Shown here in pieces: positions 50,283-60,237 of a DNA stretch of 64,000 nt. Under the pieces are notes generated by a model. The model saw only the letters and a program-made list of their open reading frames with translations. It was not told the origin of the DNA and did no database searches. Location: positions 1 to 64,000 of the forward strand of contig JAJDVI010000041.1 in the NCBI GenBank assembly GCA_022826195.1, read 5' to 3'. Position numbers and translations under genes: made by a program. This DNA comes from Acidobacteriota bacterium (lineage in GTDB: Bacteria > Acidobacteriota > Vicinamibacteria > Marinacidobacterales > Marinacidobacteraceae). How positions within the stretch are numbered: the first letter of the stretch is position 1; the number at the start of each line of letters is the position of its first letter.

Positions 50283-52082
50283 ATGCGGGACATGCGGACA
50301 GCCCCGCCGGGACGCCGGATCGCCGCGCTGAGCCTGGTCGCGGGAGCGGCTTGGCTGGGTTCCGCCAGCGCCGCCCGCGCCGAGGCGCCACGCCGGCCGC
50401 AGGCGGTCCTCCTCGCGCCGGACACCCCCGCCGGCGAAGCGCTGCTGGTCGGCAACCGCGCCGGCACGGTGAGCGTCATCCGCACCGGCGACCTCACCCT
50501 CCTGGGCGAGGCGCCGGCCGGCGGCAACATCACCGATCTCGCGCTCCTCCCGGGCGGCGGCGGCCGGGTGCTTGCCATCGACCACGGCGCGCACGAGCTC
50601 CTCGTACTCGGCCCCGGAGACGGCGACTGGACCGCGCCCGGCCCTTTCCCTGCGGCCGCCGCGGCCCCGCTCCTCGAAGTGGAGGCGGCCGTCTCGACCT
50701 GCCGCTACCCGATCCAGGCAGCCCGCCAGGGCTCGTCGCTGGCGGTTTCCTGCCTCTGGTCGCGGCGGGTCCAGATGTACGACCTGACGGGTCCGGATGC
50801 GACTGCCGAGGATCTGGACACGCCGCGCTGGGTCGCCGATCTCCCCTTCGAGCCGCAGGAGATGCTGTTCCTGGGCGACGGCAAGCTGCTGGTCGCCGAC
50901 GCCTTCGGCGGGGGCCTCGCGGTGGTTTCGGCCGCCGGCGGCGAACTGCTCCGCGCGAAGGAACTCACCGGCCACAACCTCCGGGGTCTGACGCTCCTTC
51001 CGGACGGCCGGCTCGGGATCGCCCACCAGGAACTCCACACCGGGATGCACACCACCTCGGACGACATCCGCTGGGGGGTGTTCATCACGAACAGCGTCAG
51101 CCTGATGCCGCTGGACGACCTGGTCTCCGGCAACCCGCGCCTCGGGCGGCGCACCCGGATCATGGATCTCGGCGACGTCCTCACCCCGTCGGGGGACCCG
51201 GCGGCGATGGTCGTTTCGCCCGAGGGCGAGCTGGTCATCGCGCTGTCCGGAGTCGGGCGGCTCGCCTTCGGCGGCGCCGACGCCCGGCGGATGAGCCACA
51301 CGCGGGTGGGGCGCGGCCCGTCGGCGATCGCTGCCGGCGGGGACGGACTCCTCTACGTGGCCAACACGCGGTCCGACGAGATCTCGGTGGTCTCGCTCGC
51401 GGAGCAGACCGAGGTGGCCCGGGTGCCGCTCGGGCCGGCGGCGCCGCTCACCGCCGCCGAGCGCGGCGAGCTGCTCTTCCACGACGCGTCGCTTTCGCTG
51501 CGCGGCTGGATGAGCTGCGCGAGCTGCCATACGCAGGGACACACCAACCACCGTCTCTCGGACACCCTGGGCGACGGCACCTACGGCGCGCCCAAGCGGG
51601 TCCTTTCGCTCCTCGGGGTCGCGGACACGAAGCCGTGGGCCTGGGACGGCCAGATCCGCCGGCTCGAGGACCAGGTGGTCAAGTCGGTGCGCACCACCCT
51701 CCGCGGCCGGCGTCTCGAGGAGCGCGAGGTGAGCGACCTCGCGGCCTACCTCCGGACTCTGGAGCTACCGGAGGTCGGGGCGCCGGTGGAATCGCCGCTC
51801 CTGGCGGCAGGACAGGAAGCGTTCGACCGCTACGCCTGCAACCGCTGTCACACCGCCCCGGTCTACACCTCGCCGGGGGTCCACAACGTGGGCCTGACCG
51901 ACGAACTGGGACGCGACCGGTTCAACCCGCCGTCGCTCCGGGGAGTCAAGTTCCGGCGCGCCCTCCTCCACGACGGCTCCGCCAAGTCGCTCGAAGAAGT
52001 CTTCGACGTCCATCCGGGACTCGGCGTCGAAGTGAGCGCGGACGACCTCCCCGCCCTGATCGCGTTCCTCCGGACGCTCTAG
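50283..52082 (+). CDS. Exported beta-propeller protein with two c-type haem sites
   Basis: About 599 residues. A signal peptide (RIAALSLVAGAAWLGSASAA) leads into a YVTN/quinoprotein-like beta-propeller (LLVGNRAGTVSVIRTGDLTL, LLYVANTRSDEISVVSLAEQ). The C-terminal ~180 residues resemble di-haem cytochrome c peroxidases, with haem motifs CASCH (412-416) and CNRCH (519-523). It is probably a periplasmic electron-transfer protein or peroxidase; the substrate is unknown. ATG at 50283 or 50292. It is divergent from the Rieske gene 60 bp away. Confidence 0.87.
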   Translation: MRDMRTAPPGRRIAALSLVAGAAWLGSASAARAEAPRRPQAVLLAPDTPAGEALLVGNRAGTVSVIRTGDLTLLGEAPAGGNITDLALLPGGGGRVLAIDHGAHELLVLGPGDGDWTAPGPFPAAAAAPLLEVEAAVSTCRYPIQAARQGSSLAVSCLWSRRVQMYDLTGPDATAEDLDTPRWVADLPFEPQEMLFLGDGKLLVADAFGGGLAVVSAAGGELLRAKELTGHNLRGLTLLPDGRLGIAHQELHTGMHTTSDDIRWGVFITNSVSLMPLDDLVSGNPRLGRRTRIMDLGDVLTPSGDPAAMVVSPEGELVIALSGVGRLAFGGADARRMSHTRVGRGPSAIAAGGDGLLYVANTRSDEISVVSLAEQTEVARVPLGPAAPLTAAERGELLFHDASLSLRGWMSCASCHTQGHTNHRLSDTLGDGTYGAPKRVLSLLGVADTKPWAWDGQIRRLEDQVVKSVRTTLRGRRLEEREVSDLAAYLRTLELPEVGAPVESPLLAAGQEAFDRYACNRCHTAPVYTSPGVHNVGLTDELGRDRFNPPSLRGVKFRRALLHDGSAKSLEEVFDVHPGLGVEVSADDLPALIAFLRTL

Positions 52083-52084
52083 GG

Positions 52085-52289
52085 TCGGAGCGCCGGCCTC
52101 CGGCCGGCATCGCCGAGCGTAGCGAGGCGAAACGCGCGACGCAGAGAATCCTCGTCGCCTGTCTACAACGCGGGACGGCGAAACACCGGGCGCATGGAGG
52201 CGACCGCGGGTCTCACTTTCGCATGGCGCAGCACCATCCAGGCAGGTTTCGCGCTCCCGCGCGATGCCGGCCATAGGCCGGCGCTCCGA
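52085..52289 (+). mobile_element. 205-bp MITE-like element, copy 3
   Basis: It begins TCGGAGCGCCGGCCTCCGGC and ends in the complementary GGCCGGCGCTCCGA, with about 29-base ends carrying one or two mismatches. Orientation is as copy 1; the interior shares the words next to both ends (CGAAACGC near the left, GGTTTCGCGCTCCCGCGC at the right) but is more diverged in the middle. It fills the gap between two convergent genes. Confidence 0.7.
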
Positions 52290-52302
52290 CGGCGCTCCGA
52301 CC

Positions 52303-52797
52303 CTACTGCTGAGCCTCGAACTCCGCGGCGGCCGCCCGCGCCCGGGCTTCGAGTTCCTCCTCGCTCAGGTCCTCGATGTGGGTCGCGAGGCTCCAGCGAT
52401 GCCCGAACGGATCCACCACGTTCGACATGCGGTCTCCCCAGAACTGGTCCTCGGGAGGACGGATCTCGCGGGCGCCTTCCTCCATCGCCTTCCGGTGCAC
52501 GGCGTCCACGTCCGGCACGTAGAGGTGGATCGTGGTGCTCGTCCCCCCCAGGGTGTCGGGGGAGACGAACCCGGCCTCCGCCGGCGGTCCGGGGAACTCC
52601 TGGGCCATGTAGATCTGGCTCTCTCCGAAGCGGAGTTCCGCGTGCATGACGGCGCCGCCTTCTCCCTCCATCGAGGAGTCCACGGTGGCGCCGAGGACCT
52701 CCTGGTACCAGGCGAGCGCCGCCTGTCCGTCGCGGACAACGAGATAGGGGGTGACCGCGTTGGCGCGGTTCGGAATGTAGTGCGTGGCCTTGGCCAT
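52303..52797 (-). CDS. VOC-family (PhnB/glyoxalase-like) protein
   Basis: About 164 residues with the two-module beta-alpha-beta-beta-beta layout: AVTPYLVVRDGQAALAWYQE, GAVMHAELRFGESQIYMAQE, then TTIHLYVPDVDAVHRKAMEE and NVVDPFGHRWSLATHIEDLS. The family holds dioxygenases, isomerases and resistance proteins; the PhnB-like subgroup has no fixed function. The C-terminus is a charged helix. ATG at 52797 is followed by AKATHYIPNRANAVTPY. Single gene, not linked to hutI. Confidence 0.87.
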   Translation of the reverse strand: MAKATHYIPNRANAVTPYLVVRDGQAALAWYQEVLGATVDSSMEGEGGAVMHAELRFGESQIYMAQEFPGPPAEAGFVSPDTLGGTSTTIHLYVPDVDAVHRKAMEEGAREIRPPEDQFWGDRMSNVVDPFGHRWSLATHIEDLSEEELEARARAAAAEFEAQQ

Positions 52798-52943
52798 GGG
52801 GTTTCCTGCTCCTTTGCTGGGGATCGTGACTCGAGTGCGGACGTGCGCCGCGCCTTCCGGAACGACCGAACCGGCGGAAAGGTTCGGTCGGGGTGCGAAT
52901 TGTGACGGTTGGAGCGTCGAATGGCCCAGCGGAATGCGGGCCG

Positions 52944-54164
52944 TTACGAACGGTCCCGGCCCGCGACCAGCAGCCCGGCGAGCGCCCGGCGGCCGAGCCA
53001 GTAGGTCAGGTCGCGCGGATGGCCGATATCCCAGACGGCGATGTCGGCGCGCTTCCCCGCCTCGAGCGTCCCCCGGTCGCGCTGGAGCCCGAGCGCCCGC
53101 GCCGCGTGGCGCGTCACCCCGGCGAGGCACTCCTCGGGCGTCAACCCGAAGAGGCGGGAGGCCAGCGCCATGGCTTCGGGGAGCGAGGCGAGCGGCGACG
53201 TCCCCGGGTTGCAGTCGGTCGCCAGCGCGATCGGGACACCGTGCCGGCGTAACGCGCCGACGGGAGGACGGCGGCTCTCGCCGAGCGTCAGGAAGGCGCC
53301 CGGCAGCAGCACCGCCACCGTGCCGGCTCCCGCGAGCGCTTCGATCCCGGACTCCGGCGTGTATTCCAGATGGTCGGCGGAGAGCGCCCCGTGGCGCGCC
53401 GCGAGCGCCGCCCCGCCCCCGTCGGTCCGCTGGTCCGCATGCAGCTTGACCGGCAACCCCAGAGCCCGGGCCCGTTCGAACAATCCCGCGAGCTGCGCGG
53501 CGCTGAAGGCAACGGATTCGCAGAAGCCGTCCACCGCGTCCGCCAACCCGTCCTCCACCACCCGCGGGAGCAACTCGTCGCCGACGAAAGCGAGGTAGTC
53601 GTCGGGCCGTCCCCGAAACTCCGGCGGCACCGCATGCGCCGCGAGCAGGGTCGTCCTCACCGTCAGCCCGGAGGCGCGGCTCAGGCGGCGCGCCACTTCC
53701 AGCATCCGGATCTCGGTGTCCAGATCCAGCCCGTACCCCGACTTGATCTCGACGGTCGCCGTCCCCTCGCCGGCCATCGCCTCCAGGCGGCCCAGCGCGC
53801 TCCGGAAGAGCTCCTCGGCCGAGGCGGCCCGCGTGGCCCGCACCGTGGCCATGATCCCGCCGCCGGCGACGGCCAGTTCCTCGTAGCTCGCGCCTCCGAG
53901 ACGCGCCTCGAACTCGCTCCCCCGGTCTCCCCCGAACACCAGGTGGGTGTGGCAGTCGATCAGGGCGGGCGTGATCCACCGCCCTTCCAGCGAGCGGACC
54001 TCTTCCGCCCGCCGGGAAGGGAGGTCCGCTCCCGGCCCCACCCAGGCGATCCTGCCGTCCCGAATGGCGAGCGCCCCACCGTCGATCGCGCCGTAGGGAT
54101 CGGGAGCGCCGCCGCGCATCGTGGCGATGCGCGCATCGGTCAGCAGGAGGTCCCAGTGGTCCAT
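52944..54164 (-). CDS. hutI: Imidazolonepropionase
   Basis: About 406 residues, usual length. Third step of histidine breakdown: hydrolysis of imidazolonepropionate to N-formimidoylglutamate. Family blocks are ALIDCHTHLVFGGDRGSEFE with the metal-binding HTH, TATVEIKSGYGLDLDTEIRM, LLAAHAVPPEF, KLHADQRTDGGGAALAARHG, SADHLEYT and ATDCNPGTSP. It is divergent from hutF-hutU-hutH with only ~36 bp between starts, so both units probably share a control region. ATG at 54164. Confidence 0.95.
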   Translation of the reverse strand: MDHWDLLLTDARIATMRGGAPDPYGAIDGGALAIRDGRIAWVGPGADLPSRRAEEVRSLEGRWITPALIDCHTHLVFGGDRGSEFEARLGGASYEELAVAGGGIMATVRATRAASAEELFRSALGRLEAMAGEGTATVEIKSGYGLDLDTEIRMLEVARRLSRASGLTVRTTLLAAHAVPPEFRGRPDDYLAFVGDELLPRVVEDGLADAVDGFCESVAFSAAQLAGLFERARALGLPVKLHADQRTDGGGAALAARHGALSADHLEYTPESGIEALAGAGTVAVLLPGAFLTLGESRRPPVGALRRHGVPIALATDCNPGTSPLASLPEAMALASRLFGLTPEECLAGVTRHAARALGLQRDRGTLEAGKRADIAVWDIGHPRDLTYWLGRRALAGLLVAGRDRS

Positions 54165-54200
54165 GCGTCCGAAGATAGCGTGTGCCAAGCTGAACAGTCT

Positions 54201-55565
54201 GTGACTCGGATCCTGGCGCGGCGCGCGTTCCTGAACAGCGGATGGGCGGAGGACGTCCTGCTGAGCATCCGCGACGGCGGAATCGTCGAGGTCTCCACGG
54301 GCGTTCCCTCCCCGCCCGCCGGCGCGCTTACCGCCGGGATCGTGATTCCGGGCCTCACCAACGCCCACAGCCACGCGTTCCAGCGGGCGCTCGCTGGCAG
54401 GACCGAGCACCGCTCGGCCGCGGACCGCGACTCGTTCTGGACCTGGCGCGAGCGCATGTACGAACTCACCGGGAGGCTCGATCCCGGGAGCCTCACGGCG
54501 ATCGCCCGCCAGACCTACGCCGAGATGCTCGCGGCCGGCTACACGTCGGTCGCCGAGTTCCACTACCTGTTCCGGGACCGTGCGGGACGGGACGACGCCG
54601 ACGCGATGTTCGAGGCGGTCCGCCGCGGCGCCGCAGACAGCGGGATCCGGCTGATCTACGTCCCGGTGCTCTACGAGCGCGCCGGTTTCGACCGTCCGGC
54701 CCCCGAGGCGGGGCAACGGCGGTTCGCGATGGACGTCGAGAGCTTCCTCGCCCACCAGGAGCGCGCGGCCGCTTCGGCTGCCGGATCGGTGACGGTCGGG
54801 ATCGGCGCTCACAGCCTGCGCGCGGTCAGCGAGGAGTCGCTGCGGCGCGTAGCGGCGCGCGCGGCGGCCAGCGGGGCGCCCCTCCACCTGCACATCGCCG
54901 AGCAGCGCCGCGAGCTCGTCGACTGCCTCCGCGCCCACGGATGCCGCCCGGTGCAATGGCTGCTGGACCGTTTCGACGTGGACGAGAGGTGGTGCCTGGT
55001 CCACGCCACTCACCTCAACGACGGGGAGACCCTCGATCTCGCGGCCACCGGGGCCGTCGTGTGCCTGTGCCCCAGTACCGAGGGCAACCTCGGCGACGGC
55101 CTGTTCCCGCTGGAGCGCTTTCTGCGCGCCGGCGGCCGGATGGCGATCGGCTCCGACAGCCAGGCGACGATCAATCCGTTCGAGGAACTGCGCTGGCTCG
55201 AGTACGGACAGCGCCTCGCCTCGGAATCCCGGAACGTGACTTCCGTCGAGGATCCGCACGTAGGACGGGAGCTCTTCCGGCGCGCGCTCGCGGGCGGCGC
55301 GCAGGCCGCCGGTCAGTCGCGTTTCGGGCTCGCTCCCGGGGCGCCCGCCGACCTCGTGGTGCTGGACGCCGGGGACCCGATGCTGGCCGGCCACGGCCCC
55401 GCCACGCTGCTGGACGCGCTGCTATTCTCGGGATATCGAGTACCGATCGAACGCGTCATGGTCCACGGCGAATGGAAGGTGGTAGGCGGAAGACACGTGG
55501 ACCGCACCCGGACGGCAGCTGATTTCGCGGCGGCATTGGCCCGCGTCGGACTGGAGTCGCCATGA
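54201..55565 (+). CDS. hutF: Formimidoylglutamate deiminase
   Basis: About 454 residues. It converts N-formimidoylglutamate to N-formylglutamate, the five-step route of histidine degradation. Amidohydrolase motifs: [52 protein letters not shown] and [23 protein letters not shown] at 54201 is the start. The stop overlaps hutU (ATGA). The enzyme for the last step, formylglutamate amidohydrolase (HutG), is not in the window. Confidence 0.93.
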   Translation: MTRILARRAFLNSGWAEDVLLSIRDGGIVEVSTGVPSPPAGALTAGIVIPGLTNAHSHAFQRALAGRTEHRSAADRDSFWTWRERMYELTGRLDPGSLTAIARQTYAEMLAAGYTSVAEFHYLFRDRAGRDDADAMFEAVRRGAADSGIRLIYVPVLYERAGFDRPAPEAGQRRFAMDVESFLAHQERAAASAAGSVTVGIGAHSLRAVSEESLRRVAARAAASGAPLHLHIAEQRRELVDCLRAHGCRPVQWLLDRFDVDERWCLVHATHLNDGETLDLAATGAVVCLCPSTEGNLGDGLFPLERFLRAGGRMAIGSDSQATINPFEELRWLEYGQRLASESRNVTSVEDPHVGRELFRRALAGGAQAAGQSRFGLAPGAPADLVVLDAGDPMLAGHGPATLLDALLFSGYRVPIERVMVHGEWKVVGGRHVDRTRTAADFAAALARVGLESP

Positions 55566-57223
55566 AGACCGCCCCAACGACGGCCATCAAGGCCCCGACG
55601 GGCCCCCTCCTGTCCGCGAAGAGCTGGCTCACCGAGGCGCCGCTCCGCATGCTGATGAACAACCTCGACCCCGAGGTCGCGGAGCGCCCCGAGGACCTGG
55701 TGGTCTACGGGGGGATCGGGAAGGCGGCGCGGAACCGGGAGGCCTACGAGGCGATCGTCGCGGCGCTCCGGGATCTCGAAGCGGACGAGACCCTGCTGAT
55801 CCAGTCCGGCAAGCCGGTCGGCGTCTTCCGGACCCACCCGGAAGCGCCGCGCGTGCTCATCGCCAACTCCAACCTGGTGCCGGCCTGGGCGAACTGGGAG
55901 CACTTCCGGGCACTCGACCGCAAGGGCCTGATGATGTTCGGCCAGATGACCGCCGGGTCGTGGATCTACATCGGGAGCCAGGGGATCGTCCAGGGCACCT
56001 ACGAGACCTTCGTGGAGATGGGCCGCCGGCACTACGGCGGGGACCTCGCCGGACGCTGGATCCTGACCGCCGGGCTCGGCGGCATGGGAGGAGCGCAGCC
56101 GCTCGCCGCGAAGATGGCCGGCGCCTCGCTCCTCGCCATCGAGTGCCAGGCGGACCGGATCGAACGGCGGCTCGCGTCCGGATACCTCGACACCCGGGCC
56201 GAAACGGTGGACGAGGCGCTGTCGCTGATCGAGGGATCGGTCCGGGCCCGGACTCCCCTGACCGTGGGCCTCGTCGGAAACGCCGCGGAGATCCTTCCGG
56301 AGCTGCTCGCCGGCGGCGTGCGCCCCGACGCCCTCACCGACCAGACGTCGGCGCACGACCCCGCGAACGGCTACCTGCCGGCGGGCTGGACCGTCGAGGA
56401 GTGGCGCGCGCGGAGAGAGAGCGATCCCGACGCCGTCGCGGCCGCCGCGGTCCGTTCCATCGCCGGCCACGTCCGCGCCATGCTCGGCTTCCACGACGCG
56501 GGCGTCCCGACTTTCGACTACGGCAACAACATCCGCCAGGAGGCCCTCGGCGCCGGGGTGGAACGCGCTTTCGACTTCCCCGGGTTCGTGCCCGCCTACG
56601 TGCGGCCTCTCTTCTGCCGCGGTGTCGGACCCTTCCGCTGGGCCGCGCTGTCCGGCGACCCCGAGGACATCTACCGGACGGACGCGAAGGTCAAGGAACT
56701 GATCCCCGACGACCCGCACCTCCACAACTGGCTGGACGCGGCCCGCGAGCACATCCAGTTCCAGGGGCTGCCGGCCCGCATCTGCTGGGTCGGGCTCGGA
56801 GCGCGCCACCGGCTGGGTCTGGCGTTCAACGAGATGGTCCGCCGGGGGGAACTCGAGGCCCCCATCGTCATCGGCCGGGACCACCTCGACAGCGGCTCGG
56901 TGGCGAGCCCCAACCGCGAGACCGAGGCGATGCGCGACGGCTCCGACGCGGTTTCCGACTGGGCCTTCCTGAACGCGCTGCTGAACACCGCGAGCGGCGC
57001 GACCTGGGTCTCCATCCATCACGGCGGCGGGGTCGGGATGGGGTACGCGCAGCACGCCGGGTTCGTCATCGTCTGCGACGGCAGCGGTGCCGCCGGCCGC
57101 CGCATCGAGCGGGTTCTGTGGAACGACCCGGCGTCCGGGGTCATGCGCCACGCGGACGCCGGCTACGAGGAGGCCATCGCCTGCGCCCGGGAGCACCGGC
57201 TGAACCTGCCCATGGTCCCATGA
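55562..57223 (+). CDS. hutU: Urocanate hydratase
   Basis: 553 residues, full length. NAD-dependent hydration of urocanate to imidazolonepropionate. Recognisable are [38 protein letters not shown] (NAD site), [18 protein letters not shown] and the active-site cysteine region [20 protein letters not shown]. It lies between hutF and hutH with four-base overlaps at both ends, so the three are one translationally coupled unit. Confidence 0.96.
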   Translation: MKTAPTTAIKAPTGPLLSAKSWLTEAPLRMLMNNLDPEVAERPEDLVVYGGIGKAARNREAYEAIVAALRDLEADETLLIQSGKPVGVFRTHPEAPRVLIANSNLVPAWANWEHFRALDRKGLMMFGQMTAGSWIYIGSQGIVQGTYETFVEMGRRHYGGDLAGRWILTAGLGGMGGAQPLAAKMAGASLLAIECQADRIERRLASGYLDTRAETVDEALSLIEGSVRARTPLTVGLVGNAAEILPELLAGGVRPDALTDQTSAHDPANGYLPAGWTVEEWRARRESDPDAVAAAAVRSIAGHVRAMLGFHDAGVPTFDYGNNIRQEALGAGVERAFDFPGFVPAYVRPLFCRGVGPFRWAALSGDPEDIYRTDAKVKELIPDDPHLHNWLDAAREHIQFQGLPARICWVGLGARHRLGLAFNEMVRRGELEAPIVIGRDHLDSGSVASPNRETEAMRDGSDAVSDWAFLNALLNTASGATWVSIHHGGGVGMGYAQHAGFVIVCDGSGAAGRRIERVLWNDPASGVMRHADAGYEEAIACAREHRLNLPMVP

Positions 57224-58737
57224 GGATCGAGATCGGGGAGGCGATCCCCCTCGCCACCCTGCGCGCGGCCTGGCTCGACCGGGTATCGGTCGAGCTCAAC
57301 GAGGACGCCCGCCAGCGGGTCGCCGGCGCGGCCGGCACGATCGACGCGGCGATCGCGGGCGGCGGGCCCGTTTACGGGGTCAACACCGGCTGCGGCCATC
57401 TGGTCCACGTGCGGATCGGCGAAACCGAACTCCGGAAACTCCAGGCGAACATCGTCCGTTCGCACGCCGCGGGCGTGGGCGAGGACCTCGGGGACGCGGT
57501 CGTGCGCCTCGTGCTCCTGATGAAAGTGATGGCGCTCGCCCGCGGGCACTCCGGCGTCCGCCTCGAACTCGTCGAGGCGCTCGGCGCGCTGCTCGAACAC
57601 GGGGTCCACCCCCGGATTCCGGCTCAGGGCTCCGTCGGGGCGTCGGGAGACCTCGCGCCGCTGGCGCACCTCGCCGGCGTGCTCATCGGCGAGGGCGAAG
57701 CCCGGATCGGAAAGGACTCCCTGAGCGCCACCGAAGCGCTCCGCCGGGCCGGACTCGAGCCGTTGCGCCTGGCGCCGAAGGAGGGACTGGCGCTCCTGAA
57801 CGGGACCCAGGTCTCGACGGCGCTGGCCCTTGCCGCCGTGTTCCGGACCGAGAACGTGCTGGCCGCCGCGCTGGTCGCCGGCGCGATGTCCACCGACGCC
57901 ATCAAGGGCAGCGACGTGCCGTTCGATCCGCGCATCCACGAGATCCGCGGCCACCTGAGCCAGATCGCGGTCGCGGGCGTGCTCCGGGATCTGATGCGCG
58001 GCAGCGAGATCCGCGCCTCGCACCTCGATTGCGACCGGGTACAGGACCCCTACTCGATCCGCTGTCAGCCGCAGGTGATGGGCGCCTGCCTCGACAACCT
58101 GCGCCACGCCGCGTCGCTCCTCGAGACCGAGGCGAACGCGGTCACCGACAACCCGCTGGTGTTTCCAGACTCGGGCGATGTGCTCTCCGGCGGCAACTTC
58201 CACGCCGAACCCGTGGCCTTCGCCGCCGACATCCTGGCGCTGGCCATCGCCGAGATCGGGGCGCTCTCGGAGCGGCGCACCGCCCTGCTGGTGGATCCGC
58301 ACCTGAGCCGGCTGCCGGCGTTCCTGGTCCACGACAGCGGCCTGAACAGCGGTTTCATGATGGCCGGGATCACCGCGGCCGCCCTCACCTCGGAGAACAA
58401 GGGGCTCGCCCATCCGGCGAGCGTGGACAGCATCCCGACCTCCGCCAACCAGGAGGACCACGTCAGCATGGCGACCCACGGGGCCCGCCGGCTCCACGAC
58501 ATGCTGGACAACCTCGAGAACGTCGTCGCCATCGAGCTGCTCGCGGCGGTGCAGGGAATCGAGTTCCACCGCCCGGCGCAAAGCTCCGGGGCGCTCGAGG
58601 AGGCGATCGCCGCCGTCCGCGGGATCTCCGCGCCCTATACCGAGGACCGCTCCCTCGCCCCTGACATCGGCGGCGTCGCCGCGCTGATCGCCGCGGGCGG
58701 CTTCCGGGACTACGCCCCGACGGCCCTCTCGGGGTAG
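57220..58737 (+). CDS. hutH: Histidine ammonia-lyase
   Basis: 505 residues. It deaminates histidine to urocanate, the first step of the pathway. The MIO prosthetic group would form from Ala141-Ser142-Gly143 in [14 protein letters not shown]; other active-site blocks are [25 protein letters not shown] and [15 protein letters not shown] overlaps the hutU stop. It is the last gene of the unit; palindromes follow it. Confidence 0.96.
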   Translation: MRIEIGEAIPLATLRAAWLDRVSVELNEDARQRVAGAAGTIDAAIAGGGPVYGVNTGCGHLVHVRIGETELRKLQANIVRSHAAGVGEDLGDAVVRLVLLMKVMALARGHSGVRLELVEALGALLEHGVHPRIPAQGSVGASGDLAPLAHLAGVLIGEGEARIGKDSLSATEALRRAGLEPLRLAPKEGLALLNGTQVSTALALAAVFRTENVLAAALVAGAMSTDAIKGSDVPFDPRIHEIRGHLSQIAVAGVLRDLMRGSEIRASHLDCDRVQDPYSIRCQPQVMGACLDNLRHAASLLETEANAVTDNPLVFPDSGDVLSGGNFHAEPVAFAADILALAIAEIGALSERRTALLVDPHLSRLPAFLVHDSGLNSGFMMAGITAAALTSENKGLAHPASVDSIPTSANQEDHVSMATHGARRLHDMLDNLENVVAIELLAAVQGIEFHRPAQSSGALEEAIAAVRGISAPYTEDRSLAPDIGGVAALIAAGGFRDYAPTALSG

Positions 58738-58768
58738 GCACAGCGCGGATGACGCGACGGCTTGGAAC

Positions 58769-58808
58769 GCCGGTCTCCAGACCGGCACCGCGGCGCTCCG
58801 CGCCGCGC
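58769..58808. repeat. Intergenic palindromes behind hutH
   Basis: GCCGGTC-TCCA-GACCGGC (58769-58786) followed by CGGCGC-TCC-GCGCCG and GCGCACGGCG. These are two adjacent stems of the window-wide family, lying between the convergent hutH and porin genes. Confidence 0.6.
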
Positions 58809-58844
58809 ACGGCGTAACTCCAACCGCGCTCGCGGCGCCGTCGG

Positions 58845-59852
58845 TCAGTTCCGGCGCGGGTTCTGGAAGTCCAGGATCCACTGGAGGTTGACGAACACCT
58901 CGTTGTCCGAGATGGTCCCGAACCGCCGCCGGTAATCGGCCTCGATGTGGGTCAGGGTCCAGGGAAGCTCGTACCGGACTCCCATCCGCACGTAACTCAG
59001 GTGGCCCGGATCCTCAAGGGAGCCGTTGTTCGATTCACCCCCTAGCTCGATCCCGGTCCAGACGCGCGGCGCGAAGCGCTGGCGGAAACGCGCGAAACCG
59101 CCGACGTGCTTCCGCTCGTTCTGGTCCCGCTGGTAGACGGCGCTGCGGAACGTCCGGTCGGGTCCGATCGTGCCGTCGAGGTGCGCGGCGGTCTGGCGCC
59201 GCGGAATCAGGTCGTCCCCCGTCCCGTCGCGTCCCTCGTAGTGACCCACGTCCACTTTCCAGTTTCCTCCGAGGGCCGCGAAGCTGCGGCCGACGCCGGC
59301 GATCACGTCCTTGAACCCGTTGGGATCCTCCGCCCAGCCGGACCCCCGCACCACGTGGAGCCGCCCGCTGTAGCCCCCGCGGTCCACGAACAGGAAGACG
59401 CCGTTCTCGCGGATCTGGGTCAGCGCGGCGCCGGGCGCAACGCCGATCATCTGGAAGGCGAAGGGAGCGTCGGTGTACTCGGCCATCCAGAGCGGAGCGC
59501 TGCGGCCGGCCCGGAGCCGCACCCCGCCGCCGAGGTCGTACTGCACGTAGAGGTCGTGGATCCGGGTCGCCCCCACGTCGTAGGAGGCGCGCGCCTGGAT
59601 GCGGTCGCCGATCCGGAAGTCGGACCAGACCGAGAGCCGCTGGACGGTGACGTCCCCGAGGTCGGAGAGGTTGTCGATGAACCGCCCGCGGAGCCGGAAG
59701 GTGTAGTCCACCACCGGCGCGTCGTCGTCGGAGTCGTCCTGGGGCGCCGTGACCGCGGCCGTCGGCTTCTCGTCGGGCTCGGGAGGAGGTTCCGCCAGTG
59801 CCGGCACGGCAACGAGACCGAAGACCAGCCCCGCCAGGAACACCCGCGTCAT
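58845..59852 (-). CDS. Porin-like outer-membrane beta-barrel protein (OprO/OprP type)
   Basis: 335 residues. Signal peptide MTRVFLAGLVFGLVAVPALA, an acidic linker (QDDSDDDAP), then alternating strands of a phosphate-selective-porin-like barrel: YTFRLRGRFIDNLSDLGDVT, RIQARASYDVGATRIHDLYV, WTGIELGGESNNGSLEDPGH, ending in VFVNLQWILDFQNPRRN. It probably forms an outer-membrane channel; the solute cannot be told. It stands alone, transcribed from the side of the tRNA gene. Confidence 0.8.
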   Translation of the reverse strand: MTRVFLAGLVFGLVAVPALAEPPPEPDEKPTAAVTAPQDDSDDDAPVVDYTFRLRGRFIDNLSDLGDVTVQRLSVWSDFRIGDRIQARASYDVGATRIHDLYVQYDLGGGVRLRAGRSAPLWMAEYTDAPFAFQMIGVAPGAALTQIRENGVFLFVDRGGYSGRLHVVRGSGWAEDPNGFKDVIAGVGRSFAALGGNWKVDVGHYEGRDGTGDDLIPRRQTAAHLDGTIGPDRTFRSAVYQRDQNERKHVGGFARFRQRFAPRVWTGIELGGESNNGSLEDPGHLSYVRMGVRYELPWTLTHIEADYRRRFGTISDNEVFVNLQWILDFQNPRRN

Positions 59853-59886
59853 CCCGATCGAACCTCCCGCATCAGGGTGGAGCGCC

Positions 59887-59961
59887 TGGCTCCACGGGTA
59901 GGACTTGAACCTACAACCAACGGATTAACAGTCCGCTGCTCTGCCATTGAGCTACCGTGGA
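59887..59961 (-). tRNA. tRNA-Asn (anticodon GTT)
   Basis: On the minus strand the acceptor arm TCCACGG pairs with CCGTGGA; the D-arm has AGCTCAATGGCAGAGC, the anticodon arm CGGAC-TGTTAAT-CCG with anticodon GTT, and the T-arm GTAGGTTCAAGTCCTAC. A discriminator G and an encoded CCA follow. All arms pair well, so it should be functional. Confidence 0.95.
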
Positions 59962-60091
59962 TTCGGCAAGGCGCTCGCCACAAAGGCGGCTGAGTTTAGC
60001 AGCCTGCAGGCCCCGCAACCGGCCGCTCGCCCGGCCCGGAGAGGGGCATCGGCGGAACCCCGGCAGCCCGGGTGACGCGTGGCAGCGGAGC

Positions 60092-60126
60092 GCCGGCCTC
60101 CGGCCGGCGGCCAGTTCTCCCGGTGG
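60092..60126. repeat. Intergenic palindrome with shared CCAGTTCTCCCGGTGG word
   Basis: GCCGGCC-TCC-GGCCGGC (60092-60108) is followed by CCAGTTCTCCCGGTGG, a word also present at 61241 and, inverted and partly changed, near 18466. It lies in the gap between the tRNA and the ARPP-1 gene; the rest of the gap shows nothing clear. Confidence 0.55.
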
Positions 60127-60237
60127 GGGCCGCGCGGGAGCGCGAAAACAGCGCTCAGGTCTCCCATACCTGACAGGTTCTGTCCCGGGGGCCCCCTAGT
60201 CTCAGACGCAATCCGCAATCAGACGCAAGGAGGCGCT

